A stretch of DNA of 64,000 bases. It comes from Halorussus vallis. Its GTDB lineage: Archaea; Halobacteriota; Halobacteria; Halobacteriales; Haladaptataceae. Under the pieces are notes generated by a model. It saw only the letters and a list, made by a program, of their open reading frames with translations. It was not told the origin of the DNA and did not search any database. Of the stretch, positions 51,242-59,692 are shown piece by piece. The stretch spans positions 62,001 to 126,000 of the forward strand of contig NZ_CP100001.1 in NCBI RefSeq assembly GCF_024138165.1. Reading direction: 5' to 3'. Positions within the stretch are counted from its first letter, which is position 1. Each line of letters opens with the position of its first letter. A program made the position numbers and the translations under genes.

Positions 51242-52990
51242 TCACTCGTCCAGCACGACGACGGCGACCTCCTCGTCGTGGGCGAGGTCCGACTCATCCA
51301 GGAGTCGGAGCATCGTCACGTCCGGGCCCGCGTCGACGACGCGGGCCCGGACCCGCTCGCCCGCCAATCGCGTCTCGACGGCGTCGAGGCGGTCGAGCAC
51401 TTCCTCGCGGAACTCCTCGTCGTCCGGGGTTCGCGCTCCCGGTGCGCCCGACCCGCCGCGCGCGCCGCCGTCCGCTTTGGCCGTCGTCCCGTCGGGTCCG
51501 GACTCCGCGTCGGCGGCGTTCCCCGCGTTCGCCGTCTCCGCATTCGCAGTCCCAGGGTCGTCGGCCGCACCCGAAGCGTCGACCGGCGACGCGTCGCCGG
51601 CCGACGCCGACCCGCGACCGGACTCCCGGGAACGCAGAAACCGCTCTTCGAGTCGGTCGAGCGCGACGCCCTCGGCCGCGAGGTCGGGGGCATCGCGGCG
51701 TTCGACCGACGGGACCGACCCCCAGTCGCCGCCGGCGCTTCCGCGCGCGCCGTTGTGCCGCCAGTCCTGGGCGCGGATGGCCTTCACCGCCGACTGGTTG
51801 AGCCACGGCGGGGCGGTCCACCGTCCGTCGTCGTAGAGGACGTGTTCGTCCGTGCCCTCGCTCAACCAGACGAAGCCGTCGTCGTACCGGCCCCGGTACC
51901 GTTCGAGCGACCGCCGAGTGCCGTGGCCGACCACGACGTGAATCGGGTCCAGGTCGGCCACGAGGTCGTCGACGACCGAGACGCCGGGGTGGTTGACCAG
52001 TTCGTAGTCGTAGACCGTACACCCCGCCGACTCGACCGGGTCGGTCGCGCCGCCGACCAACTGGACCAGCGTGGCGGCGGCGTCGCCCTCGATTTCGTCG
52101 AAGAGGTGTCTGGCGCTTCCCTCGACCGGGATTTCGGGTCCCGCGACCGTGACGCCCCCGCGTTCGAGGAGGGCCGCGGGGTCGTCGAACACCGGGACCG
52201 CCTCGACGGTCGGCGCGGCGTAGTCGAGGTCGTCGTAGAGTTTGGCGACCTGGCCGGCCAGCGTGACGGGGACGCGGGCGTCGAGGTGGTCGCAGAGGTG
52301 GGCGAACTGGTAGCCGAAGGCGGCGCCGGTGAGGCCGCTCGCGGTGACCAGCACCGACGACCCCGATTCGGCGCGCTGGAGGGTGGTCGCGAGCGCGTCG
52401 GTCAGCGTCTCGCCGTACCCGTCGGTCGTCGAACCGTTGACGACCAGCACGTCGACGTCCTCGGGGTAGGTCGTCGGCAGTCCGGGGTACCCGGCGATGC
52501 CCCGCTTCGTGAAGTCGCCGGTCACCAGCACGTGGTTGCGCTGGCCGCCGTCGACGAAGCAGACGACGAACCCGGCGGCGCCGGGCGCGTGGCCCGCCGG
52601 AACGGGTCGGGCTTCGAGGTTCGGCGCGAACGACTCCCAGTCGTCGAGCGGCGTCAGGGCGTCGAGGACGTCGTCGTGGTCGCCGACGTCGTAGTGCTTC
52701 TCGCCCTCCGAGAAGACGTTTCCGAGCATCTCCGCGGTCGGGCGCGAGGCGTACACCGGCGCGCCGTCCCGGAGCGTCTCGGTCAGCGTCGCGTAGTGGT
52801 CGAGGTGAGCGTGGGTGAGAAAGACCGCGGTGAGATACTCGTCGTCGCCGAGCAGCGCCTCCACGTCGACGCCGGTTCCCGAGTCGAACAGGACGCACGC
52901 GGTCTGTCCGCCGACGCCGTCGTCCTCGAACCGGAGGAGGTAGGACTCGCTTCCGTGTTTCGGGTTCGCCACCTGATAGCTGACCCTCAT
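51242..52990 (-). CDS. MBL-fold metallohydrolase with beta-CASP-like domain and long acidic linker
   Basis: 582 residues. The metallo-beta-lactamase core has FLTHAHLDHYATL (H-x-H-x-D-H) near residue 60 and AGHAPGAAGFVVCF as a further ligand region. A middle part (about 185-300: VLVVNGSTTDGYGETL and SVLVTASGLTGAAFGY) resembles the beta-CASP cap of RNA-processing nucleases. VVVGHGTRRSLERY gives the last His. From about 440 a disordered Ala/Asp/Gly linker leads to a C-terminal coil (EEFREEVLDRLDAVETRL) and a small beta domain. Probably an RNase J/CPSF-like nuclease, but the substrate is unproven. The tail may recruit partners. Confidence 0.82.
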   Translation of the reverse strand: MRVSYQVANPKHGSESYLLRFEDDGVGGQTACVLFDSGTGVDVEALLGDDEYLTAVFLTHAHLDHYATLTETLRDGAPVYASRPTAEMLGNVFSEGEKHYDVGDHDDVLDALTPLDDWESFAPNLEARPVPAGHAPGAAGFVVCFVDGGQRNHVLVTGDFTKRGIAGYPGLPTTYPEDVDVLVVNGSTTDGYGETLTDALATTLQRAESGSSVLVTASGLTGAAFGYQFAHLCDHLDARVPVTLAGQVAKLYDDLDYAAPTVEAVPVFDDPAALLERGGVTVAGPEIPVEGSARHLFDEIEGDAAATLVQLVGGATDPVESAGCTVYDYELVNHPGVSVVDDLVADLDPIHVVVGHGTRRSLERYRGRYDDGFVWLSEGTDEHVLYDDGRWTAPPWLNQSAVKAIRAQDWRHNGARGSAGGDWGSVPSVERRDAPDLAAEGVALDRLEERFLRSRESGRGSASAGDASPVDASGAADDPGTANAETANAGNAADAESGPDGTTAKADGGARGGSGAPGARTPDDEEFREEVLDRLDAVETRLAGERVRARVVDAGPDVTMLRLLDESDLAHDEEVAVVVLDE

Positions 52991-53216
52991 CGGGGGGGAC
53001 TTCCCTCCGCCCTCCCGGTTCGGCGACGATGATACATGACGTACGATTCGCGTCTCCGGAATAAAGGATTACTGGCAGTATTTGTCAAAAGATATTCCAG
53101 AGCGGCCGACTAGTCGGGGTCAGACGGCGAAATTTGGACCGACGAACGCTTCGCCGGAGAGGTCGACCAGTCGGTGGTTCGGCGTCTTCGCCGGCGTCCT
53201 CTGGCGTCCTCCGGCG

Positions 53217-54041
53217 TCACTCCCGACTGTACGTGACGGTCCGGCCCCAACTGCTGATCTTGCCCCAGAGGCCCGAGCGCATGCACTCGAGTTCGACGAT
53301 CTGGGAGTTGTCGACGAACAGGTTGACGTTCGGCCCGAAGTTCTTGATGTACCACTCGAACATCTCCGGGCCGGGCGCCTCGAACACCAGGTTCTCGATG
53401 CCCAGTTCGTTTGCAATCTGGTAGGCGACGTCGGTGCGCCACTCCTTGACCTCCTCGGTGATACCCTCGGCTTCGACCATCAGCAGGTCGGCGCCCGCCT
53501 CCAGGTGGCGCCTGCCCTCTTCGATGGCCTGCTCGGGGCTCTGCTGGCCGCCGCGCTCCAGTTCCTCGGGGTCGGAGGCGCCGCCCGCGCCGAACTGGAC
53601 GTTGATTTCGGGTTTGGGTTTGACGTCGTACTCCTGGACCATCTCGGTCAGCGCCACCATGTCGTCGGTGCCGGTCGCGAGGAACCCGCTGGAGATCTCG
53701 ACGATATCGAAACCGAGGTTCTCCGCCTCCTCGACGTACCGCTCGACCTTGTCGTGGTCGCGGACGAGGACGTTCTCGATGAACCCGCCGGTCGACACGC
53801 GCACGTCGTGTTCGTGGCAGACGTCGATGAGTTCGCGGACGGCGTCCTCGGGCATCAGCGCGAACGATCCGCCGCTGAACTTGTAGATGTCGACGTACCG
53901 GCCCATCGTTTCGAGGATGTCGCGCAGTTCCCTCGGCCCCATCGGGTCGTAGTACGGCCCGCGAATCTCGGTGATTCCCTTCTCTCTCGGTTTCTCGGGT
54001 CGGTCGTTGTGGTGCAGGAAGTCGAATGCTCTGTCTGCCAT
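53217..54041 (-). CDS. comA: Phosphosulfolactate synthase (ComA family)
   Basis: 274 residues from ATG 54041. ComA adds sulfite to phosphoenolpyruvate to give phosphosulfolactate, the first coenzyme M step in methanogens. Segments seen: KPREKGITEIRGPYYDPMGP, VDIYKFSGGSFALMPED, VSTGGFIENVLVRDHDKVER, GFDIVEISSGFLATG, then KPKPEINVQFGAGG and LLMVEAEGIT near the active site. The TIM-barrel is full length. Haloarchaea do not make methane and comB/comC are not nearby, so the physiological product may be something else. The frame continues far upstream (to 54620) but only as basic sequence. Confidence 0.88.
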   Translation of the reverse strand: MADRAFDFLHHNDRPEKPREKGITEIRGPYYDPMGPRELRDILETMGRYVDIYKFSGGSFALMPEDAVRELIDVCHEHDVRVSTGGFIENVLVRDHDKVERYVEEAENLGFDIVEISSGFLATGTDDMVALTEMVQEYDVKPKPEINVQFGAGGASDPEELERGGQQSPEQAIEEGRRHLEAGADLLMVEAEGITEEVKEWRTDVAYQIANELGIENLVFEAPGPEMFEWYIKNFGPNVNLFVDNSQIVELECMRSGLWGKISSWGRTVTYSRE

Positions 54042-54086
54042 GGAAACCCTCGACCGGGCTACGACGAACTGGTACAAAGGCGTTTG

Positions 54087-54148
54087 GCGGTCCCGGGAAC
54101 CCTCGACGGCCGGAAGTCGAGCCGGCCGTCGAGGGTTCCCGGGACCGC
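54087..54148. repeat. Perfect inverted repeat, 27-bp arms
   Basis: 54087-54113 and 54122-54148 are exact reverse complements around an 8-base loop, 46 bases upstream of the comA start. Confidence 0.9.
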
Positions 54149-54360
54149 ACGCCGACCGACGAGCGCGGTTCCGAACGACCCCAACGTTTATGATGAATAC
54201 CGAACAATTCAGGGTCAGGTCGTATGGAGACCGTTTTCTGCTTCCGTTGACCGGGTTCGCGTCCGCGGCGACGAGTCGGCCGTGAGTCGGTCGGTACCGT
54301 GCCGCCGATAGAGCGTATTTCGCGCAGCGCCGGCGTTCTACACTCGGCGAAGCGCCGCGT

Positions 54361-54389
54361 TCGCTCGCGGGCACCCCGCCCGCGAGCGA
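54361..54389. repeat. Perfect inverted repeat, 12-bp arms
   Basis: tcgctcgcgggc and its reverse complement flank acccc. Confidence 0.75.
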
Positions 54390-54453
54390 CGACTCGCTCA
54401 CCTCGGACGACTCGCCCGCGGGCGCAATCCGGTCCGGTCGTCGTTTCGGTCGC

Positions 54454-54508
54454 GCGAACGCGCCGTCCGCCGCGAGGTCGTCGACCTCGCGGCGGACGGC
54501 GCGTTCGC
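54454..54508. repeat. Perfect inverted repeat, 26-bp arms
   Basis: 54454-54479 and 54483-54508 are exact reverse complements around a 3-base loop (gtc), 56 bases upstream of the hflX start. Confidence 0.9.
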
Positions 54509-54564
54509 TTCGTTTGGATTCGGTCGGGGCAGCGACGAGCAGACGCCACCACTCACACATCACG

Positions 54565-55851
54565 ATGCAATCAACAGACGCAGTACTCGCAAAGCGGGCC
54601 GACGACGGCCCGGCGGACACCGACGAAATCCGGGCGCTCGCCGAGGCGGCGGGCTACTCGGTCGTCGGCGAAGTGACCCAGACCCGCGCCGAACACCCCG
54701 GTCTCCAGTTCGGACCCGGAAAGGCCGACGAACTGGCGGCGACCGTCGCCGCGACCGGTGCCACGACGGTCGTGTTCGACAACGAACTCACGCCGACCCA
54801 GACGTGCGAACTCGCCGCGCGGTGTCCCGACGGCACTGCGGTCGTCGACCGCTACCGCCTCGTCCTCGACATCTTCGAGGAGCAAGCCGGGAGCAAACGG
54901 GCGACGCTCCAGGCAGAGCGCGCCAAACTGGCGTGGGACCTCCCGCGCATCCGGGAGTCCGACGACGAGCAGGCGATGAACCGCTTCACCGAGTCGGGGA
55001 CGCGCTACTACGACGTTCGGGACCGCATCGACGAACTCACCCGCAAACTGGACGACCTCGCCGACGACGCCGCGGCCCGTCGCGAGCGCAGGCGGGAGGA
55101 AGGCTTCGAGTTCGTCGCGCTGGTCGGCTACACCAACGCCGGAAAGTCGACGCTGTTGCACCGCCTCGCCGACGACCTCGACTTCGCCGAACGCGAGGCC
55201 GACCACGCCGACTTCTCGGCCACCGCCGAAATCGAGGACCGACTGTTCAAGACGCTCGAAACCACGACCCGGCGGGCGACCGTCGGCGGCCACCGGACGC
55301 TGGCGACCGACACCGTGGGGTTCGTCGACGACGTGCCCACCGAACTGGTCGAGTCGTTCCACGGGACGCTCTCGGCGACCCACGACGCCGACTGCGTCGC
55401 GCTGGTCGTCGACGCCGCCGACCCGCCGGCCGAACTCCGCCGAAAGCTCGAAACCTGCCTCGACCTCCTCGGCGACGAGGGAGCGGCTCCGGAGAACGCC
55501 CTCACGGTCTTCAACAAGGTCGACCTGCTCGACGCCGACGAACTCCGGGCCAGGGCCGACGCCGTCGCCGACCTCGCGCCCGACCCCGTGGCGGTCAGCG
55601 CGACCGAGGGCGACGGACTCGACGCCCTCCGGGACCGAATCGCGACAGTGCTCCCCGACCTCCGGGAGGCGACCCTCGAACTGCCGAACGACGGCGAGGC
55701 GATGAGTCTCGTGTCGTGGCTCTACGACCGCGCCGACGTCGAGGACGTGACCTACGCCGACGACGTCGTGCGAATCGAGTTCGCGGGCGAGGCGTCGGTG
55801 GTCGAGCGAGCGGAGGCGAAAGCCGCGGGACTCCGTTCCTCGGCCCGCTGA
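54565..55851 (+). CDS. hflX: GTPase HflX
   Basis: 428 residues from ATG 54565. The N-terminal HflX domain has GLQFGPGKADELAATV and TVVFDNELTPTQ. A coiled linker follows with VVDRYRLVLDIFEEQAGSKR and LAWDLPRIRESDDEQAMNRF. The G domain has G1 GYTNAGKST (about 190-198), G3 DTVGFVDDVP and G4 FNKVDLL. The C-terminal domain is short. HflX binds and splits or rescues ribosomes under stress. Divergent from comA across a repeat-rich spacer. Confidence 0.93.
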   Translation: MQSTDAVLAKRADDGPADTDEIRALAEAAGYSVVGEVTQTRAEHPGLQFGPGKADELAATVAATGATTVVFDNELTPTQTCELAARCPDGTAVVDRYRLVLDIFEEQAGSKRATLQAERAKLAWDLPRIRESDDEQAMNRFTESGTRYYDVRDRIDELTRKLDDLADDAAARRERRREEGFEFVALVGYTNAGKSTLLHRLADDLDFAEREADHADFSATAEIEDRLFKTLETTTRRATVGGHRTLATDTVGFVDDVPTELVESFHGTLSATHDADCVALVVDAADPPAELRRKLETCLDLLGDEGAAPENALTVFNKVDLLDADELRARADAVADLAPDPVAVSATEGDGLDALRDRIATVLPDLREATLELPNDGEAMSLVSWLYDRADVEDVTYADDVVRIEFAGEASVVERAEAKAAGLRSSAR

Positions 55852-55891
55852 CGCTCGCGCCCGGCCGACCTTTCGGGGGACGTGCCGCTCG

Positions 55892-57274
55892 TCACCCGTC
55901 GTGCTCGGCCTCGACCACCAGCACCCGCAGGTCGTCGACGTTCGTCCCGGTCGGGCCGGTCCGAATCGGACACCCCGCGTCGGCCAGCGCCGAGAGCGCG
56001 TCGTTGTCGGCGAGCGCCGCGCGCGCGGCGCCCGCCGACAACGACATGCCGTCCGAGTCGATTCGCCCGCCGACCGTTCCGGCGTCGACTATCGCGCCCG
56101 CGACGTCGGTTCCGCCGTCCCGTCCGTCGGTGTCGACGCTGGCGAGGACGACCTCGCCGACGCCGAGTTCGAGCGCGGCAGAGAGTGCGAACTCCAGGTT
56201 GGGGCCGCCCTCCCCGTCGCCACGGACCGTCACCGTGGTTTCGCCGCCCGAGAGGACGACCGCGGGCGGTTCGACCGGGTCGCCGGTGGCCAGCGACTCC
56301 TCGGCCACGGCGACGTGGGTCTTCGCGGCCTCGCGGGCCTCCCCGCGAATCCGCGAGGAGAGTATTAGGGACGCGTAACTGCGCTCGCTGGCGACGTCGG
56401 CCGCGGCGTCGAGCGCCGTCTTCCCGTCGGCGAGAACGTGGACCGCGACGCGCTCGAACGCTCGGTCGTCCGGCTTCGGCGTTTCCGCGACTTCGCCGCG
56501 GTGCCCGCGGCGAAGTCGGTCGCGCGCGGCGGCGGGTGCGTCGACGTCGTAGCGGTCGAGCACGTCCAGCGCGTCGGCGAAGGTCGTCTCGTCGGGCGAG
56601 AGCGGCCCGCTGGCGATGGTCCCGAGGTCGTTCCCCACCACGTCGCTCAGCGCGACACCGACGACCGTCGCCGGCGCGGCGCGCGCGGCGAGTCGGCCGC
56701 CCTTCAGTGCCGAGAGGTGCTTTCGGACCGCGTTGACCTCGTCGATGGTCGCACCGCTCTCCAGCAGGTCGGCGGTGGTCGCCCGCAGGTCGGCCAGCGA
56801 GACGCCCTCGGCGGGCGCGGGCAACAGCGCGCTCCCGCCGCCCGTGATGGCGGCCAGCACCAGCGTCTCCTCGTCGGCGTCGTCGGCGAGTTCGAGGACG
56901 CGGCGCGCGCTCGCGACGCCGCGCTCGCTCGGAATCGGGTGGTCGCCTTCCAGCACCTCGATTCGGTTGCAGTCGCGAGCGTCGGCCGAGTCGGCGTCGT
57001 CGACCGCGACCGCGCCGCGGTCGACGCGGTCGCCGAGGAGCGCTTCGAGTTCGGCCGCCACGCCGGCGGCGGCCTTGCCGCCGCCGAGAACGACGACCGA
57101 CTCGTAGTCGCCGAGGTCGTACGCCTCGCCCGCGACGGTCAGCGTCTCATCCGCGAGCGAGACGCTCGCGGCGACGACCGTTCGGGGCCGGGCCGCGGCG
57201 ACGCCCGCCTCGACGCACGCCAGCGCGAGGTCGCGGGCCGGCGTCGTCGCGAGGTCCTCGCGGTTTCGTATCAC
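55892..57274 (-). CDS. Glycerate 2-kinase (DUF4147/MOFRL type)
   Basis: 460 residues from GTG 57274. The N-terminal DUF4147 domain has VVVLGGGKAAAGVAAELEA, LEGDHPIPSERGV, AITGGGSALLPAPAEGVSL, VNAVRKHLSALKGGRLA and LSDVVGNDLGTIASGP. The C-terminal MOFRL domain has VVLSGGETTVTVRGDGEGGP, NLEFALSAAL, DTDGRDGGTDVAGAIVDAGT and GPTGTNVDDLRVL. Archaeal members phosphorylate glycerate at C2 in sugar degradation, feeding 2-phosphoglycerate into lower glycolysis. Length and motifs are complete. Confidence 0.93.
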   Translation of the reverse strand: MIRNREDLATTPARDLALACVEAGVAAARPRTVVAASVSLADETLTVAGEAYDLGDYESVVVLGGGKAAAGVAAELEALLGDRVDRGAVAVDDADSADARDCNRIEVLEGDHPIPSERGVASARRVLELADDADEETLVLAAITGGGSALLPAPAEGVSLADLRATTADLLESGATIDEVNAVRKHLSALKGGRLAARAAPATVVGVALSDVVGNDLGTIASGPLSPDETTFADALDVLDRYDVDAPAAARDRLRRGHRGEVAETPKPDDRAFERVAVHVLADGKTALDAAADVASERSYASLILSSRIRGEAREAAKTHVAVAEESLATGDPVEPPAVVLSGGETTVTVRGDGEGGPNLEFALSAALELGVGEVVLASVDTDGRDGGTDVAGAIVDAGTVGGRIDSDGMSLSAGAARAALADNDALSALADAGCPIRTGPTGTNVDDLRVLVVEAEHDG

Positions 57275-57311
57275 GGTCGACGGTTCGGACGGAGCGACGA
57301 AAAAGTCTCGT

Positions 57312-57352
57312 GCCGGACCGGCGCCGCGAACCCGCCACGGCGGCGGTCCGGC
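57312..57352. repeat. Inverted repeat, 9-bp arms
   Basis: gccggaccg and its reverse complement flank a GC-rich loop that has its own small ccgcc/ggcgg stem. It lies between the zinc-ribbon gene stop and the glycerate kinase start, same strand. Confidence 0.5.
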
Positions 57353-57362
57353 GTCGGCGCGG

Positions 57363-57605
57363 CTACAGGAAGCGACTGTAACCGCAGTCGCTGCACTCGA
57401 GTCTATCGTTCTGCCGGGCGAGCACGCCCACCGCGCACCTCGGACACGGCCCCATCACGAGGTGGTCGTTCCGCTCGCCGTCGATCTGGACGGCCCGCCG
57501 GAGCCACGCCACCTCCGACTCCAGGCGGTCGACTCGCGACTCCAGTTCCCGGAGGTAGCTCTCGCGGCGCTCCTCGCGGTTTCGGATTACCCTCCGTCTG
57601 CTCAT
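57363..57605 (-). CDS. Small coiled-coil zinc-ribbon protein
   Basis: 80 residues from ATG 57605. A basic start (SRRRVIRNREERRES) is followed by a heptad-like helix YLRELESRVDRLESEVAWLR and a C-terminal zinc ribbon: CPRC (about 54-57) and CSDC (about 71-74), two CxxC knuckles around VGVLARQNDRLE. Such proteins bind nucleic acids or proteins. The role is unknown, possibly transcription- or RNA-related. Confidence 0.8.
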   Translation of the reverse strand: MSRRRVIRNREERRESYLRELESRVDRLESEVAWLRRAVQIDGERNDHLVMGPCPRCAVGVLARQNDRLECSDCGYSRFL

Positions 57606-57781
57606 CGTGGTTTCCCCGGACGGGGTACGCGTCCGGTCGTAGTAACCGTTGCTCCGGAGTCCAGGCTGAGAGGGTCGCGCGACCTTCGCGGCCGGGGGAC
57701 GGCCTGTCAGTCCGACTCTCTGTCGCGCCCCCGAAAAAAGCCCTTTACCGACCGTCGGCGTACGGCTTCCGGAGAGGGACC

Positions 57782-58213
57782 ATGACCGCCATCGCACGAC
57801 TCGAAGTGATTCCGACCCGCGAGCGGGGGATGTCCGACGCCGTCGCCCGAGCGGTCGAGGCGCTCGACCGCTTCGACGTGACCTACGAGACCACGGCGAC
57901 CGACACCGTCATCGAGGCCGACGACGCGAGCGAAGTGTTCGCCGCCGCCGAGGCCGCCCACCGGGCGGTCGACGACCGGCGCGTCGTCACCTCGCTGGAG
58001 ATCGACGACGACCGGAGCCGACGACGGCGGAGCGACGACCGGGTCGAAGCGGTCGAACGCCGCCTCGGTCGACCCGCGCGCCGCGAGCGCGAAGCGCACG
58101 TCACGGCGCGCCAACGGGAGGCGACCGGCGGCGAGCGGTGGGTCGCGGACGACGCTCCGAACGCGACCAGCGGGTCCCGGTACCTTCAAGCGGTCGGCCG
58201 GTCGAACCGCTGA
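57782..58213 (+). CDS. MTH1187-family thiamine-binding protein with basic C-terminal extension
   Basis: 143 residues. Residues 1-85 are the MTH1187/DUF77 ferredoxin-like fold: MTAIARLEVIPTRERGMSDA, VTYETTATDTVIEADD and a helix AAEAAHRAVDDRRVVTSLEI. The family binds thiamine or its pyrimidine. A C-terminal basic extension of about 50 residues (DDRSRRRRSDDRVEAVERR onward) is longer than usual and looks disordered. The stop is two bases before the rtcA start, so the two genes are very likely translated from one mRNA. A purine-rich ggagaggg just upstream of ATG 57782 may be a ribosome site. Confidence 0.82.
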   Translation: MTAIARLEVIPTRERGMSDAVARAVEALDRFDVTYETTATDTVIEADDASEVFAAAEAAHRAVDDRRVVTSLEIDDDRSRRRRSDDRVEAVERRLGRPARREREAHVTARQREATGGERWVADDAPNATSGSRYLQAVGRSNR

Positions 58214-58215
58214 GG

Positions 58216-59262
58216 ATGGACGACGGCGAGACCGAATCCCTGCTCGAACTCGACGGGTCGGCCGGCGGCGGCCAGCTCGTGCGGACGGCACTCACGCTCT
58301 CGGCGGCGACCAACACGCCGTTCCGGATGATCGGGATTCGGGGTGCGCGGCCGAACCCCGGCCTCCGACACCAGCACCTCGCGGCGGTTCGCGCGGTCGC
58401 GAGCGTCTGCGGGGCGACCGTCGACGGCGCCGAACTCGGCTCCGAGACGCTGACGTTCCGGCCGGATCGCCTCGCCGGCGGGCGCCACGAGATCGAGGTC
58501 GGCACCGCCGGAAGCGTGTCGCTGGTGTTCGACGCGGTGGTGCCGCTGGCGCTCGCCCTCGACGCGCCGGTCGGACTGACCGCGCGCGGGGGCACCGACG
58601 TGAAGTGGTCGCCGCCGATGCCGTACTACCGCCGGGTGAAACTCCCGCTACTCCGGCAGTGGGGCCTCCACGCCGCGGTCGACCTGGCGGAGACGGGCTA
58701 CTATCCCGCGGGCGGAGGCGAGGCGACGCTCTGGCTCGCACCGTCGTCGCCGCCTCCGCTCGAACTGACCGAGCGCGGGTCGCTCGACGGGGCGCGAGTC
58801 CACGCGAAGGCCTCGGCCGATCTCGCCGACCGGGGCGTCGCGGACCGACTGGCCGACGCCGCCGTCGAGCGACTCGAAGCCGAGTCGTCGTCGGAGCTAT
58901 CAGTCGGCGAGCGAACGACCGCAGCCGTCGAGACGGCGTCGCCCGGCGCGGGCGTGACGGTCGCGCTCGACTTCGCGGAGACGACCGCGGGGTTCGACGC
59001 GCTCGGCGAGCGGGGAAGGCCCGCCGCGGCGGTCGGCCGGGAGGCCGCCGACGCCGCGCTGGCGTTTCTGGACGAAACCGAGGCGGCGGTCGACGCCCAC
59101 TTGGCCGACCAACTCGTGGTCCTGCTTGCGCTGGCCGGCGGGCTCGCGACGATTCCGCGGGTCACCGACCACGTCGAGACGAGCCTCGACCTCGTGGCGG
59201 CGTTCGACCGACCGGTGACGCTGGACGACGGCGACCCATCCCGACTCCGACGGGAGCGATAG
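58216..59262 (+). CDS. rtcA: RNA 3'-terminal phosphate cyclase
   Basis: 348 residues from ATG 58216. ELDGSAGGGQLVRTALTLSA opens the family; RGARPNPGLRHQHLAAVRAV, then FRPDRLAGGRHEIEVGTAGS and a TDVKWSPPMPYYRRV follow. The catalytic His is in DAHLADQLVVLLALAGG, near residue 295. RtcA uses ATP to convert RNA 3'-phosphates into 2',3'-cyclic phosphates. No RtcB ligase is adjacent. It follows the thiamine-binding protein gene by two bases. Confidence 0.95.
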   Translation: MDDGETESLLELDGSAGGGQLVRTALTLSAATNTPFRMIGIRGARPNPGLRHQHLAAVRAVASVCGATVDGAELGSETLTFRPDRLAGGRHEIEVGTAGSVSLVFDAVVPLALALDAPVGLTARGGTDVKWSPPMPYYRRVKLPLLRQWGLHAAVDLAETGYYPAGGGEATLWLAPSSPPPLELTERGSLDGARVHAKASADLADRGVADRLADAAVERLEAESSSELSVGERTTAAVETASPGAGVTVALDFAETTAGFDALGERGRPAAAVGREAADAALAFLDETEAAVDAHLADQLVVLLALAGGLATIPRVTDHVETSLDLVAAFDRPVTLDDGDPSRLRRER

Positions 59263-59339
59263 CGTCTCCGACTGCTTCGACTGCTTCGAGCGCATCGGGC
59301 CGTGCCTCCCGAGTCCTACGTGAACGTGTCTCGTGGAAC

Positions 59340-59346
59340 GTTTATT
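59340..59346 (+). promoter_or_regulatory. TATA box of the second HalOD1 gene
   Basis: gtttatt is centred about 28 bases upstream of GTG 59371 and 49 bases upstream of ATG 59392. A leaderless transcript would start at the GTG; a short-leader transcript would use the ATG. Confidence 0.5.
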
Positions 59347-59391
59347 GTCGACGGGTGCAGAGTAGCCGACGTGAGCGGTGTCGTGTCACGT

Positions 59392-59631
59392 ATGGAAACC
59401 TACTTGGAAGGCGCGAGTTGGACCGTCGTCGAGCGCGTCGCGGCGGCCGAAGGCGTCGAGCCGACAGAGCTGACCCCGCCGCTCGGAACCGTCCTCGACC
59501 CGGAGGCGCTGGACGAACTCGTCGCGTCGCTTCCCGACTCGACCGACCCGGCGGTCACCTTCGACTACGCCGGATACGAGGTGGCCGTGGCGGCCGACGG
59601 GAGCGTTAGCGTCACGCCTCGCGACTCGTAA
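59392..59631 (+). CDS. Stand-alone HalOD1 domain protein (second copy)
   Basis: 79 residues from ATG 59392; GTG 59371 would add seven residues and has better TATA spacing, so the start is open. WTVVERVAAAEGVEPTELTP, LDPEALDELVASL, then VTFDYAGYEVAVAADGSVSV match HalOD1 and the protein at 842-1150 in both layout and length. No sensor or receiver domain is attached. Probable small signalling output or adaptor protein; target unknown. Confidence 0.8.
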   Translation: METYLEGASWTVVERVAAAEGVEPTELTPPLGTVLDPEALDELVASLPDSTDPAVTFDYAGYEVAVAADGSVSVTPRDS

Positions 59632-59692
59632 GCCGACCGTAACTCCCGACGCGGGCAAAGCCGTTATTCCGCCGCCGCCGCTAGCGGACGGT

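Larger units (their letters stand above)
54042..54564. other. Divergent intergenic region with three inverted repeats, 523 bases
   Basis: Between the comA and hflX starts. It contains hairpins at 54087-54148, 54361-54389 and 54454-54508. A more AT-rich patch (tttatgatgaataccgaac at 54187-54205) could hold a promoter. No gene is supported; open frames are Arg-rich. Confidence 0.6.

Noticed and set aside
53217-54620. 467-codon version of ComA
   Set aside because: The extension runs through two of the inverted repeats and across the divergent hflX start, with basic composition; ATG 54041 gives the normal ComA length.
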